Below are positions 17,789-27,500 of a stretch of DNA of 46,716 bases, piece by piece (the first letter of the stretch is position 1; every line of letters begins with the position of its first letter). The notes beneath the pieces were generated by a model that saw only the letters and a program-made list of their open reading frames with translations, was not told where the DNA came from and made no database searches. The translations under genes and the position numbers were made by a program. The DNA is from an uncultured Prevotellaceae bacterium (GTDB lineage Bacteria; Bacteroidota; Bacteroidia; Bacteroidales; Bacteroidaceae): NCBI GenBank assembly GCA_902776935.1, contig CACYRS010000021.1, positions 1-46,716 of the forward strand, written 5' to 3'.

Positions 17789-17814
17789 GATTTTTTAGAA
17801 AAACTCGAAAAATA

Positions 17815-17846
17815 TTTGGTATTTCGCTCATTTTGGATTAATTTTG
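17815..17846 (+). promoter_or_regulatory. Promoter of the thr operon
   Basis: TTTG (17815-17818), 20 bp, TAATTTTG (17839-17846). It is divergent from the regulator promoter, with 26 bp between the two -33 boxes. Confidence 0.75.
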
Positions 17847-17849
17847 CAG

Positions 17850-17889
17850 CGCCGTTGGAGAAGTCCCCGCTTGTTATGGGGTACCGGCG
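17850..17889 (+). promoter_or_regulatory. Possible structured leader of the thr operon
   Basis: The roughly 60-nt 5' UTR can fold into nested stems, CGCCG (17850-17854) with CGGCG (17885-17889) enclosing CCCC (17865-17868) with GGGG (17878-17881). The outer stem begins at about the predicted +1. It is GC-rich compared with nearby leaders. No leader peptide rich in Thr codons and no terminator are visible, so any regulatory role is speculative. Confidence 0.3.
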
Positions 17890-17911
17890 GAAAGATAAAT
17901 TGCATAGGAAT

Positions 17912-20374
17912 ATGAAAGTAATGAAATTCGGCGGAACGTCCGTAGGTTCCGTAAAAAGCATTCTTAGCTTGAAGAAAATTGTGGAGACAGAGGCTCGGAC
18001 GCAACCTGTCGTAGTAGTAGTAAGTGCACTTGACGGCATCACCGACAAACTGATTGCCACATCGAAAATGGCCCAGCATGGAGATGACCACTATCGTGAG
18101 GAATTCGACGCGATGGTGACTCGCCACCACCAGATGATTGAGGCCATCATTACGGATGACAAAAAGCGCATAGACTTATTCAATAATGTAGACACTCTCT
18201 TCGACCAGTTGAAGAGCATCTACTATGGTGTGTATCTTATTCACGATCTATCCAAGAAGACGGAGGATACTATCGTTAGTTATGGTGAGCGTCTTAGTTC
18301 ACATATCGTAGCTGCGATGGTAAAGAACGGTATTCGTATGAACAGCCGTGACTTTATCCGTACAGAAAAGAAGCAGGGCAAGCATGTTATTGATGCTGAC
18401 CTTACCACACAGCTGGTAAAGGAAGCATTCAAAGACATCAACGAGAAGAACATCTATGTTGTTCCCGGATTCATTGCCCGTGATCGTGACAGCCACGAGA
18501 CAACGAACCTGGGTCGTGGCGGTAGTGACTACACAGCATCTATCATCGCTGCAGTACTTAATGCAGAGGTGTTGGAGATATGGACTGACGTAGACGGATT
18601 CATGACTGCTGATCCAAAGGTTATCAAGAGTGCATATACCATCAACGAGCTCTCTTACGTAGAGGCGATGGAACTCTGTAACTTTGGTGCTAAGGTGATA
18701 TATCCTCCTACCATCTATCCTGTATGCGTAAAGAATATACCTATTAAGGTAAAGAACACGTTCAACCCAGAGCACCCGGGAACTCTCATTAAGGAGACAA
18801 TCGAAGACGATAACAAGCCCATCAAGGGTATCTCAAGTATCAAGGGTACCTCGCTTATTACAGTCACAGGTCTCTCGATGGTTGGTGTCATTGGTGTTAA
18901 CCGTCGTATCTTTACCACATTGGCAAATAAGGGTATCTCGGTATTTATGGTATCACAGGCTTCTTCTGAGAACTCAACATCTATTGGTGTTCGTGATGAG
19001 GATGCTCAGGCCGCTGCTGAGGTACTCAATGCAGAGTTCGCCAAGGAGATTGAGACTGGTGCAATGTTCCCAATGCAGGTAGAGAGCGGGCTTGCTACCA
19101 TCGCTATCGTTGGTGAGAACATGAAACAGACACCTGGTATCGCCGGTAAGCTGTTTGGTACTTTGGGACGTTCTGGTATCAGCGTGATTGCATGTGCCCA
19201 GGGTGCATCTGAGACGAACATTTCTTTCGTCGTTGATGGCAAGTTCCTGCGTAAGTCACTCAACGTGCTTCACGACTCCTTCTTCCTCTCAGAATACAAG
19301 GTCCTCAATATCTTTATCTGTGGTATCGGTACTGTTGGCGGTATGCTGCTTGAACAGATCCGTACACAGCAGCAGTTCCTCATGCAGTCTCGTCGTCTGA
19401 AACTGAATGTCGTAGGTATCAGCGATGTAGATAACTTCGTGTTGGATCGTGATGGTATCGACCTCGATAACTACGAGAAGATCCTGCGTGCGGGTTTCCC
19501 AGCAAACACAGAGCACATGCGTGACGAGATTGTAAAGATGAATATCTTCAACTCTGTATTCGTTGACTGTACCGCAAGTCGTCAGATAGCAATGCTCTAT
19601 CAGACATTCCTCGAGCATAACATATCAGTAGTAGCAGCAAATAAGATTGCCGCTTCGAGCGATTATGACAGCTATATCAAACTCCGTCAGACAGCACGTG
19701 ATCGTGGCGTATGGTTCCGTTATGAGACTAACGTAGGTGCTGGTCTTCCTATCATCGGCACTATCAATGACCTGTGCAACTCTGGTGATAAGATTCTGAA
19801 GATTGAGGCAATCCTCTCAGGAACGCTTAACTTCATCTTCAATGAGATAGCAGCAGATGTACCATTCTCAGAGACTGTTCGTCGTGCAAAGGAGCAGCGT
19901 TATTCTGAGCCTGACCCACGTATCGACCTCAGTGGTACAGATGTTATCCGTAAACTTGTCATTTTGACTCGTGAGGCAGGATATAAGGTTGAGCAGGAGG
20001 ATGTAGAGAAACATCTCTTCGTACCCGACAGCTACTTCGAGGGAAGTATCGATGATTTCTGGGCAAAGTTGCCTGAGCTCGATGCCGACTTTGAGGCTCG
20101 TCGAAAGGTTCTCGATGCAGAGAACAAACGTTGGCGCTTTGTTGCCACAATGGAAGCTGACGAGAATAATCCTTCGTCGTTCAAGACCAGTGTGGCACTC
20201 AAGGAGGTTCCTTATGGTCACCCATTCTATGGTCTTGAGGGCTCTAACAATATCGTGCTTCTCACCACAGAGCGTTATAAGGAGTATCCAATGCTCATTC
20301 AGGGCTACGGCGCTGGTGCTGCTGTTACGGCAGCAGGTGTCTTCGCCAATATCATGTCTATCGCAAACATTTAA
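17912..20374 (+). CDS. thrA: Bifunctional aspartate kinase / homoserine dehydrogenase
   Basis: 820 residues, normal for ThrA fusions. Kinase domain ~1-295 (MKVMKFGGTSVGS, LGRGGSDYTASIIAAV, WTDVDGFMTADPKV), two ACT domains ~310-460 (TVTGLSMVGVIGVNRRIFTT, ETNISFVVDG), and homoserine dehydrogenase ~465-815 (FICGIGTVGGMLLEQ, VVAANKIAASSDYDSY, AILSGTLNFIF, PRIDLSGTDVIRKLVIL). It commits aspartate to homoserine. ATG 17912 is used because the promoter lies at 17815-17846. The ACT pair implies feedback regulation, probably by threonine. The next gene follows after 6 nt. Confidence 0.95.
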   Translation: MKVMKFGGTSVGSVKSILSLKKIVETEARTQPVVVVVSALDGITDKLIATSKMAQHGDDHYREEFDAMVTRHHQMIEAIITDDKKRIDLFNNVDTLFDQLKSIYYGVYLIHDLSKKTEDTIVSYGERLSSHIVAAMVKNGIRMNSRDFIRTEKKQGKHVIDADLTTQLVKEAFKDINEKNIYVVPGFIARDRDSHETTNLGRGGSDYTASIIAAVLNAEVLEIWTDVDGFMTADPKVIKSAYTINELSYVEAMELCNFGAKVIYPPTIYPVCVKNIPIKVKNTFNPEHPGTLIKETIEDDNKPIKGISSIKGTSLITVTGLSMVGVIGVNRRIFTTLANKGISVFMVSQASSENSTSIGVRDEDAQAAAEVLNAEFAKEIETGAMFPMQVESGLATIAIVGENMKQTPGIAGKLFGTLGRSGISVIACAQGASETNISFVVDGKFLRKSLNVLHDSFFLSEYKVLNIFICGIGTVGGMLLEQIRTQQQFLMQSRRLKLNVVGISDVDNFVLDRDGIDLDNYEKILRAGFPANTEHMRDEIVKMNIFNSVFVDCTASRQIAMLYQTFLEHNISVVAANKIAASSDYDSYIKLRQTARDRGVWFRYETNVGAGLPIIGTINDLCNSGDKILKIEAILSGTLNFIFNEIAADVPFSETVRRAKEQRYSEPDPRIDLSGTDVIRKLVILTREAGYKVEQEDVEKHLFVPDSYFEGSIDDFWAKLPELDADFEARRKVLDAENKRWRFVATMEADENNPSSFKTSVALKEVPYGHPFYGLEGSNNIVLLTTERYKEYPMLIQGYGAGAAVTAAGVFANIMSIANI

Positions 20375-20380
20375 TGTCAT

Positions 20381-21655
20381 ATGAAGCATATCATCATATT
20401 AGGTGATGGCATGGCAGATCTTCCCGTCGAGCGTCTCGGTGGGAAGACCTTGCTTCAGTATGCCAATAAGCCCATGATGGATAAGTTGGCTAAAGAAGGA
20501 CGCTGCGGCAGACTTATCACCGTTCCGGAAGGATTCCCTCCTGGCTCAGAGGTAGCCAATACAGCTATTCTCGGTTATGATCTTAATAAGGTATATGAGG
20601 GTCGAGGACCTTTAGAGGCTGCTTCTATAGGTTACGAGATGGCAGATGATGATTTTGCCATTCGCTGTAATATCATCACTCTCGAAGACGGTAAGATCAT
20701 CACCCATAACGGAGGAAATCTCGAGACCAAGGATGCTGACATACTCATCAGATATCTGAATGAGAATCTCGCAAAACCCATCAATGAACGTGAGGGTTGT
20801 GAGAGGGTAAAGTTTATCACCGGTATTCAGTATCGCCATCTGCTTGTCATCAAAGGTGGTAATAAGAATATCGTCTGTGCCCCACCCCATGATCATCCTA
20901 ATGAGGAATGGAGACCTCTATTAGTAAAGGCTCAAGATTTAGGAAATATAGATAATATAGGAGATACTAAGAGACTCTCCCCTCAGCAAACAGCCGATTT
21001 ACTCAATGAGCTGATTCTGAAATCGCAAGAACTATTGTCTGAGCATCCATACAACAAAGCTAAAGCAGCTAAGGGAGAACGTCAGGCTAACAGCATCTGG
21101 CCTTGGAGCGGAGGTTATCGTCCATCAATGGAAACACTGATGGCCCAATATCCACAGGTAAAGTCGGGGGCCGTTATCTCTGCTGTTGATCTTATCAGAG
21201 GTATCGGACACTATGCTGGCTTGAGAATCATCGAAGTAGAGGGAGCCACAGGTCTTGCTGACACAAACTACGAAGGTAAGGCTCAGGCAGCAATAGAAGC
21301 TCTGAAGAAAGACGACTTCGTGTTCGTACATGTCGAGGCCAGTGATGAGGCTGGACATGATGGAGATCTCGAACTTAAACTCAAGACCATCGAGTATCTT
21401 GACCAGCGACTGATAAAACCCGTCTATGATGAGACCGCAACCTGGAATGAGCCAGTAGCGATAGCAGTACTTCCTGACCATCTCACACCAGTAGAGATGA
21501 GAATACACGTAGGCCAGCCAGTACCTTTTCTTATATGGTATAATGGTATCGAGGCAGACGACGTACCGCAGTATGACGAGGTGTCATGTGTATCCGGATC
21601 TTATGGTCTTCTCAAACTCGATGAGTTCATGCACACTTTCATGAACATATCATAA
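20381..21655 (+). CDS. Proposed homoserine kinase (archaeal-type phosphoglycerate mutase family)
   Basis: 424 residues of the alkaline-phosphatase superfamily, resembling cofactor-independent phosphoglycerate mutase (ApgM): MKHIIILGDGMADLPVERLG, PGSEVANTAILGYD (nucleophile region), HVEASDEAGHDGD and VLPDHLTPVEM (metal ligands). Standard annotation would call it a phosphoglycerate mutase. It sits exactly between thrA and thrC, where a GHMP-type thrB would be expected, and a subfamily with this context has been proposed to be homoserine kinase. Threonine synthase needs O-phosphohomoserine and no other kinase for it is present here. I favour homoserine kinase; this is inference from context. Confidence 0.82.
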   Translation: MKHIIILGDGMADLPVERLGGKTLLQYANKPMMDKLAKEGRCGRLITVPEGFPPGSEVANTAILGYDLNKVYEGRGPLEAASIGYEMADDDFAIRCNIITLEDGKIITHNGGNLETKDADILIRYLNENLAKPINEREGCERVKFITGIQYRHLLVIKGGNKNIVCAPPHDHPNEEWRPLLVKAQDLGNIDNIGDTKRLSPQQTADLLNELILKSQELLSEHPYNKAKAAKGERQANSIWPWSGGYRPSMETLMAQYPQVKSGAVISAVDLIRGIGHYAGLRIIEVEGATGLADTNYEGKAQAAIEALKKDDFVFVHVEASDEAGHDGDLELKLKTIEYLDQRLIKPVYDETATWNEPVAIAVLPDHLTPVEMRIHVGQPVPFLIWYNGIEADDVPQYDEVSCVSGSYGLLKLDEFMHTFMNIS

Positions 21656-21711
21656 AGTTTAAAGTTTTTCGCAAGCTCAAGCATAAATCCAAAGTATAAA
21701 GTTCAAAGTAT
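21655..21711 (+). repeat. Heptad AAAGTTT-type repeats between the homoserine kinase gene and thrC
   Basis: Two AAAGTTT-like units follow the stop, and three units (CAAAGTA, TAAAGTT, CAAAGTA) immediately precede the thrC ATG. A related run is at 33706-33725. Confidence 0.55.
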
Positions 21712-23037
21712 ATGAAATATTACAGCACTAATGGCAAAGCGCCTATAGCTGATCTGCATAAGGCAGTAGTAAAAGGACTGGCAGAAGACAGAGGACTCTA
21801 CATGCCAGAAGAGATAAAGAAACTTCCAAAGGTGTTCTTCGAGGATATTCAGAGCATGAATTTCCAACAGATAGCCTACAATGTGGCAAGTGCCTTCTTT
21901 GGAGAGGATGTTGACCTCGATGCTCTGCAGGATATCGTTTATGACACACTGTCGTTCGATTGTCCTGTTAAGAAAGTAAAGGATAATATCTATTCATTGG
22001 AACTCTTTCATGGTCCCACCCTTGCCTTCAAGGATGTTGGTGCACGTTTCATGGCACGACTCCTGCAGTATTTCATCAGAATGGAGGGTAAGGAACAGGT
22101 AAATGTTCTCGTTGCCACTTCTGGTGATACCGGCTCTGCAGTAGCAAATGGCTTCCTGGGCGTTGAGGGTATACATGTATATGTTCTATATCCGAAGGGA
22201 AAGGTTTCTCCAATACAGGAATGCCAGTTTACCACTCTCGGCAAAAATATCACAGCCATTGAGGTAGATGGTGTCTTCGACGATTGTCAGGCACTCGTTA
22301 AGAATGCGTTCATGGATGAGGAATTGAATAAGCACATGAAACTCACCTCTGCCAACAGCATAAACGTGGCCCGTTTCCTTCCTCAGGCATTCTATTACTT
22401 CAACGCTTACGCCAGGATGAAGCAATTGTCAAAATCGTCAAATCTGGTAATGTGCGTGCCCTCAGGAAACTTCGGAAATATCTGTGCAGCACTCTTCGGA
22501 CATCAGATGGGACTGCCTGTAAAGCGTTTTATCGCAGCTAATAATGCCAACGATATCTTCTATAAGTATCTGCAGACAGGCAAGTATGATCCCAAGCCAT
22601 CCATTCAGACTCTCGCTAACGCTATGGATGTCGGCGATCCTTCAAACTTCGCTCGTATCATCAACCTCTATAGTCAGAACAACCGTCTGACAAGTGAGGC
22701 AACACATCATCGTATCACCAACCTCATCAGTGGTGCCACATATAGTGACGATCAGATAAGAGAGACCATGCGCAAGTGTTATGAAGAGACGGGATATATT
22801 CTTGACCCTCATGGTGCATGTGGATATCAGGCTCTTACAGAGGGACTGCAGGAGAATGAGATAGGTGTATTCTGCGAGACTGCTCATCCAGCGAAGTTCA
22901 AGGAGAAGGTTGATGAGATCCTTGGTATAGATGTTGATATTCCGGAACGTCTTGCAGCCTTTATGAAGGGTGAGAAACAGAGTGTAGCCATGAGTAAGGA
23001 CTTCGATGACTTTAAAAAGTATCTTCTGACACGTTAA
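21712..23037 (+). CDS. thrC: Threonine synthase
   Basis: 441 residues, fold-II PLP enzyme. MKYYSTNGKAP at the N-terminus, PTLAFKDVGARFMARLLQ with the PLP lysine, ATSGDTGSAVANGFLG phosphate loop and VPSGNFGNICA are typical of the ThrC1 group. It converts O-phosphohomoserine to threonine and ends the thrA-homoserine kinase-thrC operon. No strong terminator follows directly; only a weak A/T hairpin lies near 23070-23090, before the small-RNA promoter. Confidence 0.94.
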   Translation: MKYYSTNGKAPIADLHKAVVKGLAEDRGLYMPEEIKKLPKVFFEDIQSMNFQQIAYNVASAFFGEDVDLDALQDIVYDTLSFDCPVKKVKDNIYSLELFHGPTLAFKDVGARFMARLLQYFIRMEGKEQVNVLVATSGDTGSAVANGFLGVEGIHVYVLYPKGKVSPIQECQFTTLGKNITAIEVDGVFDDCQALVKNAFMDEELNKHMKLTSANSINVARFLPQAFYYFNAYARMKQLSKSSNLVMCVPSGNFGNICAALFGHQMGLPVKRFIAANNANDIFYKYLQTGKYDPKPSIQTLANAMDVGDPSNFARIINLYSQNNRLTSEATHHRITNLISGATYSDDQIRETMRKCYEETGYILDPHGACGYQALTEGLQENEIGVFCETAHPAKFKEKVDEILGIDVDIPERLAAFMKGEKQSVAMSKDFDDFKKYLLTR

Positions 23038-23113
23038 AAAGGTAGCAAATCACCTGAAAAAAGGTATAAAATAAAGATTTTATTTGGATTTAACATTTTT
23101 TTACTAGTAAAAA

Positions 23114-23145
23114 CTTGCAATTATCGAAATAAATCCATACCTTTG
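23114..23145 (+). promoter_or_regulatory. Promoter of the candidate small RNA
   Basis: CTTG (23114-23117), 20 bp, TACCTTTG (23138-23145). No open reading frame follows on this strand; a terminator lies about 45 nt beyond the -7 box. Confidence 0.65.
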
Positions 23146-23150
23146 CAGCG

Positions 23151-23213
23151 TGTGTTTTTCATAGTATTAGATTTAAGGTTAACATTAGGGGCTCGGCGGA
23201 GCCCCATTTTTTT
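23151..23213 (+). ncRNA. Candidate small non-coding RNA (about 63 nt)
   Basis: A consensus promoter is followed within about 40 nt by a strong intrinsic terminator: GGGGCTC (23188-23194), loop GGCG, GAGCCCC (23199-23205) and seven Ts. The body (GTGTTTTTCATAGTATTAG, then ATTTAAGGTTAACATTA) has no start codon or ribosome site. I have an unverified impression that this body recurs in other Bacteroidales intergenic regions. The terminator could also serve the convergent genes on either side, but that would not explain the promoter. Confidence 0.55.
23188..23213 (+). terminator. Intrinsic terminator of the candidate small RNA
   Basis: 7-bp GC-rich stem, 4-nt loop, T7 tail. On the opposite strand it could also stop transcripts from the membrane-protein gene ending at 23216. 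Confidence 0.8.
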
Positions 23214-23215
23214 GT

Positions 23216-23833
23216 CTATGCGAAAACAAACCACATACTTCTTACAAATTGGATCATCAGAATATAGAGCACAAAGACAGGTGCCCCCTTGCCTATTCCA
23301 TGAGACAGAGCATCGAGGACATCCGTAAGTACTATAAGACGACCAGACATCATTCCATAAACCACAGACACCATAGATATGCCGAAAGCTGTAAGCGGAA
23401 TAATACTACGACTGAATGGCGAAGGAAACAGCGATCCTGTAGCCGAAAGTAGTATGGCATGTGGAATGGCAGTGAGAAGAAGTATCACCGTAACATAAAC
23501 CACAAACAATGCTATCGACACCCTCAACGCTGTTTTCTCACGATATGTCATCTGATTATTGGCATGCATCAATGAGGGCAGTCCTGATTTCTGGAATGCT
23601 CCTAAGGCTATAAGGAGAATAATAAGCCAAACCAGCAGAGTAGAATCCACGATGTCAGTAAACCCGCCCACAAACCATCTTATACCCTCACTGGAGAGCA
23701 AAGAACGTACTCCTTCCATACCAGTAGCAGAGAGAATCCACGACAGTAATATCAGCACCAGTTCCGCCAGAAACAGGACAAGTACTGAAAGAGCCAGAAA
23801 TCTCTTGCTGAATATGGAGGAATCAGTCTTCAT
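23216..23833 (-). CDS. Small polytopic membrane protein, AbgT-transporter-like N-terminal half
   Basis: 205 residues with about five or six hydrophobic helices (roughly 11-35, 66-83, 101-127, 145-170, 183-203). The stretch VRSLLSSEGIRWFVGGFTDI with LIALGAFQKSGL resembles the N-terminal region of AbgT/YfcC-type transporters, which are about 500 residues long. It is therefore either a stand-alone half-size relative or a truncated derivative; it has no frameshift and ends cleanly. Its start overlaps the response-regulator gene by 11 bp, so it is translationally coupled to the two-component pair, perhaps as target or accessory sensor. The family call is tentative. Confidence 0.5.
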   Translation of the reverse strand: MKTDSSIFSKRFLALSVLVLFLAELVLILLSWILSATGMEGVRSLLSSEGIRWFVGGFTDIVDSTLLVWLIILLIALGAFQKSGLPSLMHANNQMTYREKTALRVSIALFVVYVTVILLLTAIPHAILLSATGSLFPSPFSRSIIPLTAFGISMVSVVYGMMSGRLIVLTDVLDALSHGIGKGAPVFVLYILMIQFVRSMWFVFA

Positions 23834-24542
23834 CAGGCACCAGGTTATCGATATCGATGATACGGAGTTCTATAGCACGGACAACGAGTCTTGTGGCATT
23901 AACACCTCCCTCTGTGTCTGAGAAGAGTTTCTTTATGAGGTCGTTCTGTCGTTTCTCAAGACTCTTCACGCCAAAAGGCATACCACGAAGGCCTGTAATC
24001 TGTTCCTTGGTATATCCTAATGCCAGATGACGCAGAAACCGCTCGTCATATTCATCCACCTCGTAATTCACTACTGCCTCTTGTTTTGCCAGCTGTCCAC
24101 TCACAGCCTGTTTGAATCGCTCCACGATCTTCTCAAGGATAGGTTCATTGAACACGAGTGTCTTTCCCTCCATCACAGCATTCACATCACCACGGGTAAG
24201 GAGTTCTCCTGTCTTAAGGATGATACCATCGGCACCCGCATCGAGCACATCCACCCAGAGCTTCTCATTGAGTATCTCACCTGTGAAGATAAGTACCTTG
24301 ATGTCTGGATGCATCTCTTTAGTAGAACGGCATATCTCCACTCCGACAGTAGTAGAGCCTCCAAGTCCGAGATCCAGGAGGAGAAGGTCTGGCTTCTGTT
24401 GCTTGAGGAGTTTCCAATAGGCAGCCTCGTTATCAGCAGTTCCTATCACCTCTGCCTCAGGAATGTCATTTCGTATGATACCTAAGGTGCCTTTCAGTTC
24501 GAGGGGCACATCCTCAACGATTATCACTTTAAAATTTTCCAT
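23823..24542 (-). CDS. Response regulator (receiver plus HTH-like output domain)
   Basis: 239 residues. The receiver domain (about 1-125) shows the acidic pair in KVIIVEDVPLE, the phospho-Asp in LLLLDLGLGG, Thr in VLIFTGE and Lys in GIILKTGE. The C-terminal ~165-215 (FLRHLALGYTKEQITGLRGM and FGVKSLEKRQNDLIKKLF) looks like a LuxR/sigma-4-type HTH, though the family is Bacteroidetes-specific. It lies 7 nt downstream of the sensor kinase and overlaps the membrane-protein gene, so the three form one operon. Confidence 0.82.
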   Translation of the reverse strand: MENFKVIIVEDVPLELKGTLGIIRNDIPEAEVIGTADNEAAYWKLLKQQKPDLLLLDLGLGGSTTVGVEICRSTKEMHPDIKVLIFTGEILNEKLWVDVLDAGADGIILKTGELLTRGDVNAVMEGKTLVFNEPILEKIVERFKQAVSGQLAKQEAVVNYEVDEYDERFLRHLALGYTKEQITGLRGMPFGVKSLEKRQNDLIKKLFSDTEGGVNATRLVVRAIELRIIDIDNLVPDED

Positions 24543-24549
24543 ATATATA

Positions 24550-27500
24550 CTATTTACGATTTGTTACTACTGCAGGAAGTATGATATGTACAACAGTCTG
24601 TCCTCCGACATTCTCTGCACTTATTCCACACATTCTCCTATTTGTTGCCTCACCATGATCTCTCACTATCTGTCGACATAGCAGATACGGGATATTCTTT
24701 GCAGATGCGGGAGTAAAGAGTTGCTGCGCTTCTTCGTCTGAGAGGTGCAGCTTAGGCATAGTGACAGCTACCTCTGCATATTTTTCTTTTATCTGGATAG
24801 TATCTTTTCCACCGCCCTCTTTCCTGAGAATCTCAAAGAGATATCTTATCAGGTTCTCATTGCCCAGTATTCCATTCTCCAGAGGATGCACATGAATACG
24901 TACTCCCTCTACCTGATACATCGCCTGTTGCGAGAGTATACCATACAGCTCTCGATAATATCCGACAACCTCAGAGAGTGAGTCGTAATCACCTTGTTCT
25001 ATAAGCTGTGCGATACGTGAGGGATAATACATAGTCTCGTGCTTCAGAGTAGAGAGACAGTTGTCTAATACTGCATTGGCAACATGGAGATTATTATTTT
25101 CGAGTTCCGCACGTCGCAGTTCATCATCAGTAATCTCGAGATTAGAACGTTTCTCCTTCTCCAACAGGAAACGGTAGTACAACCTATGACGATAATATAG
25201 CAGGAAATAAGCAGGTAGTATAGCCAACAGCAACAGTATCAGCAGAATCACAGCTATCCTCTTATTTGTCTGCGATTGCTGCATCTGTCTGCAATAATCA
25301 GGAAGACTGTCATCTGCCGACAGTTCCTTATACAGCTGCGTATATATCTTATTATTATATGAATACACCTGCCACTCATGCAGGGCCAGTGCCGCTACAG
25401 CACTCTCGTTACGCATATCGAGAATCACCTGGTAATTTACATCCAACGAATCATGTAGCCAGGATATCTCCGGAGCTATCAGCGAAGGATTACCAAGCTG
25501 TTGGAGAAGCTTTTTTCCCTTAGGCTTAATCTCAAGATAGTGCTGATTAAGATAATATCTGCAGGAGTCAGCAAAGAGGAGTGTCTTCTCGTAGGTGCCG
25601 TTGATATTCGAGAAATATGCGGAGTCAGCATATACTGAGGCTTTTCCTAGAGCATCAGAGGCGAAGACAAAAGACAGAGGATAATGGATAAATGCAAATA
25701 CCAGCAATGTACGGAGCACACCTTTGGGAAGTCTGAAATACAGACGTGATCCCTTGCCGATAGTACTCTCGGCAGATATCTTACACACACTGAAGATATT
25801 CGACAACTTACGGTATTTCTCGATTATTCCCTTACAATTCAGGAGTCCGAAACCATGAGAGGTTTGTACATTTCGTCTTATGGAGTTGCTGTCTTCATCG
25901 ATGATTGGCTTGGCATCAAAGAGATGTGCAAGCTGTTCCTCTGTCATACCCTGTCCTGTATCGGATACGGATATCTCAACATAGTCAGGTGTCTCAGAGG
26001 CAGAGAGTTCTACCCTTCCCTCAGCGGCAGTAAATTTCCTCGCATTATCCGTAAGGGTGTTAAGCATGAAGAGCGTGAGCACCCTGTCGGCCTTCACCTG
26101 AGCAGTGGTGTCTTTGACATCGAGGGTGATACCCTTCATCTCAAAACTCTTACGACCCTTGGCCACAATGTCAAAGAGCGACTGAAGGGCAAAACTTTCC
26201 ACCTTTACATTCAGCTCTCCCTGACGTAGCTGTATCCACTGGGTAAGGATATCGTTGTAGTCGTTTATCTGATTGATGAGCTCTCCCACATATTCCATAT
26301 CGCCACCTTTGTCTACCTCATGGATGATACGGTCTATGAATGGTGTGATGCTGTTTACGAGAGATATCCTCGCCCGTTGCTCAAGATTACGCCGCTCACT
26401 GGTCTCTACGCGCAGACGTCCCATTGCCAGTTCGTCTTGCCGCTGTTCCAGAAGATCATCCAACTGGTTACGCTGACGTTGTTTCTTATTCAGATGATTA
26501 AACAGCCAAAGGGAGAACAACAGCAATATGATGGCAACACCCACAGCAATAAGCATCAAGTTAAGCTGTTTTGCAGAACTCTCCAACTGACTTGCACGTG
26601 CCTCGAGTTGTCTGTCCTGACGGGTCTCTGTCATCAGGTCTATGTAGATGTTTCTGTTTATATCACTCTGTTCCTTATTGTCCATTGCCGAATAGGCCAC
26701 ACTCAACTGTTCCCTGATACTCGCCACAAGGTCTGGTGCCTGATTGATGATAGAGTCCGACAATGCCTGCTCCAGATTATAGAGCGTTGACTCATAATCA
26801 CCTATCTGACGGAAACATGATGCCAGAGTACGATAAGCTCCTGCTATCTGGTACACATCGCCATACTCGATGAAAATACCCAATGCACTCTCTGCCAACC
26901 ATCCAGGTATCATCTCTTCCTCTAAGCCATCAGGATTGAGGAATTTTATAGCTGGCATATTATCATCGATGAGTTGACGACGATAGTCTTCATCCATAAG
27001 ATGTTCTGAGAGTGCCTCTAAGGCATTGGCTGCGAAATACGGATATCCACCCTTTCGTGCTAACAGGAAACATCGCATGAGATGATCAAACTCACGTTGA
27101 TTGATTTCCTGTTGTGTACCTTCTGTGATTATACCTCCAGCTCCGACATTATAAAGATAATTCAGATACTGTGCAGTGTCTCTCTGTACCTCGTTCTCAT
27201 CGATGGCATGAAGGGCATCTATTGATTGTCGCTCTAATCCCACATAGTAATAATATGTGGAGTTGACTATAGCATATTCAGTCTCTGCATATAGAAGATT
27301 ACTTGCATCTCTGTCTGAGAGAGTGTTTCTTTCTTCATATATACGACGCAAGGTCCTGTCTGCCTGTTCACGATATTCATGAAACATTCTGTTATTCGAA
27401 CGACGCTGACAGAGTCGCATCTGCAGAACATGCGAAATAAGCAGTTGTACCTGATTATCAGTTATCTCAGCGATTTCATTCAAGTGTCCCTCTGCATCAA

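Noticed and set aside
17816-17911. Upstream extension of thrA
   Set aside because: The extra 32 codons overlap the promoter; aspartokinases start at MKVMKFGGTS.
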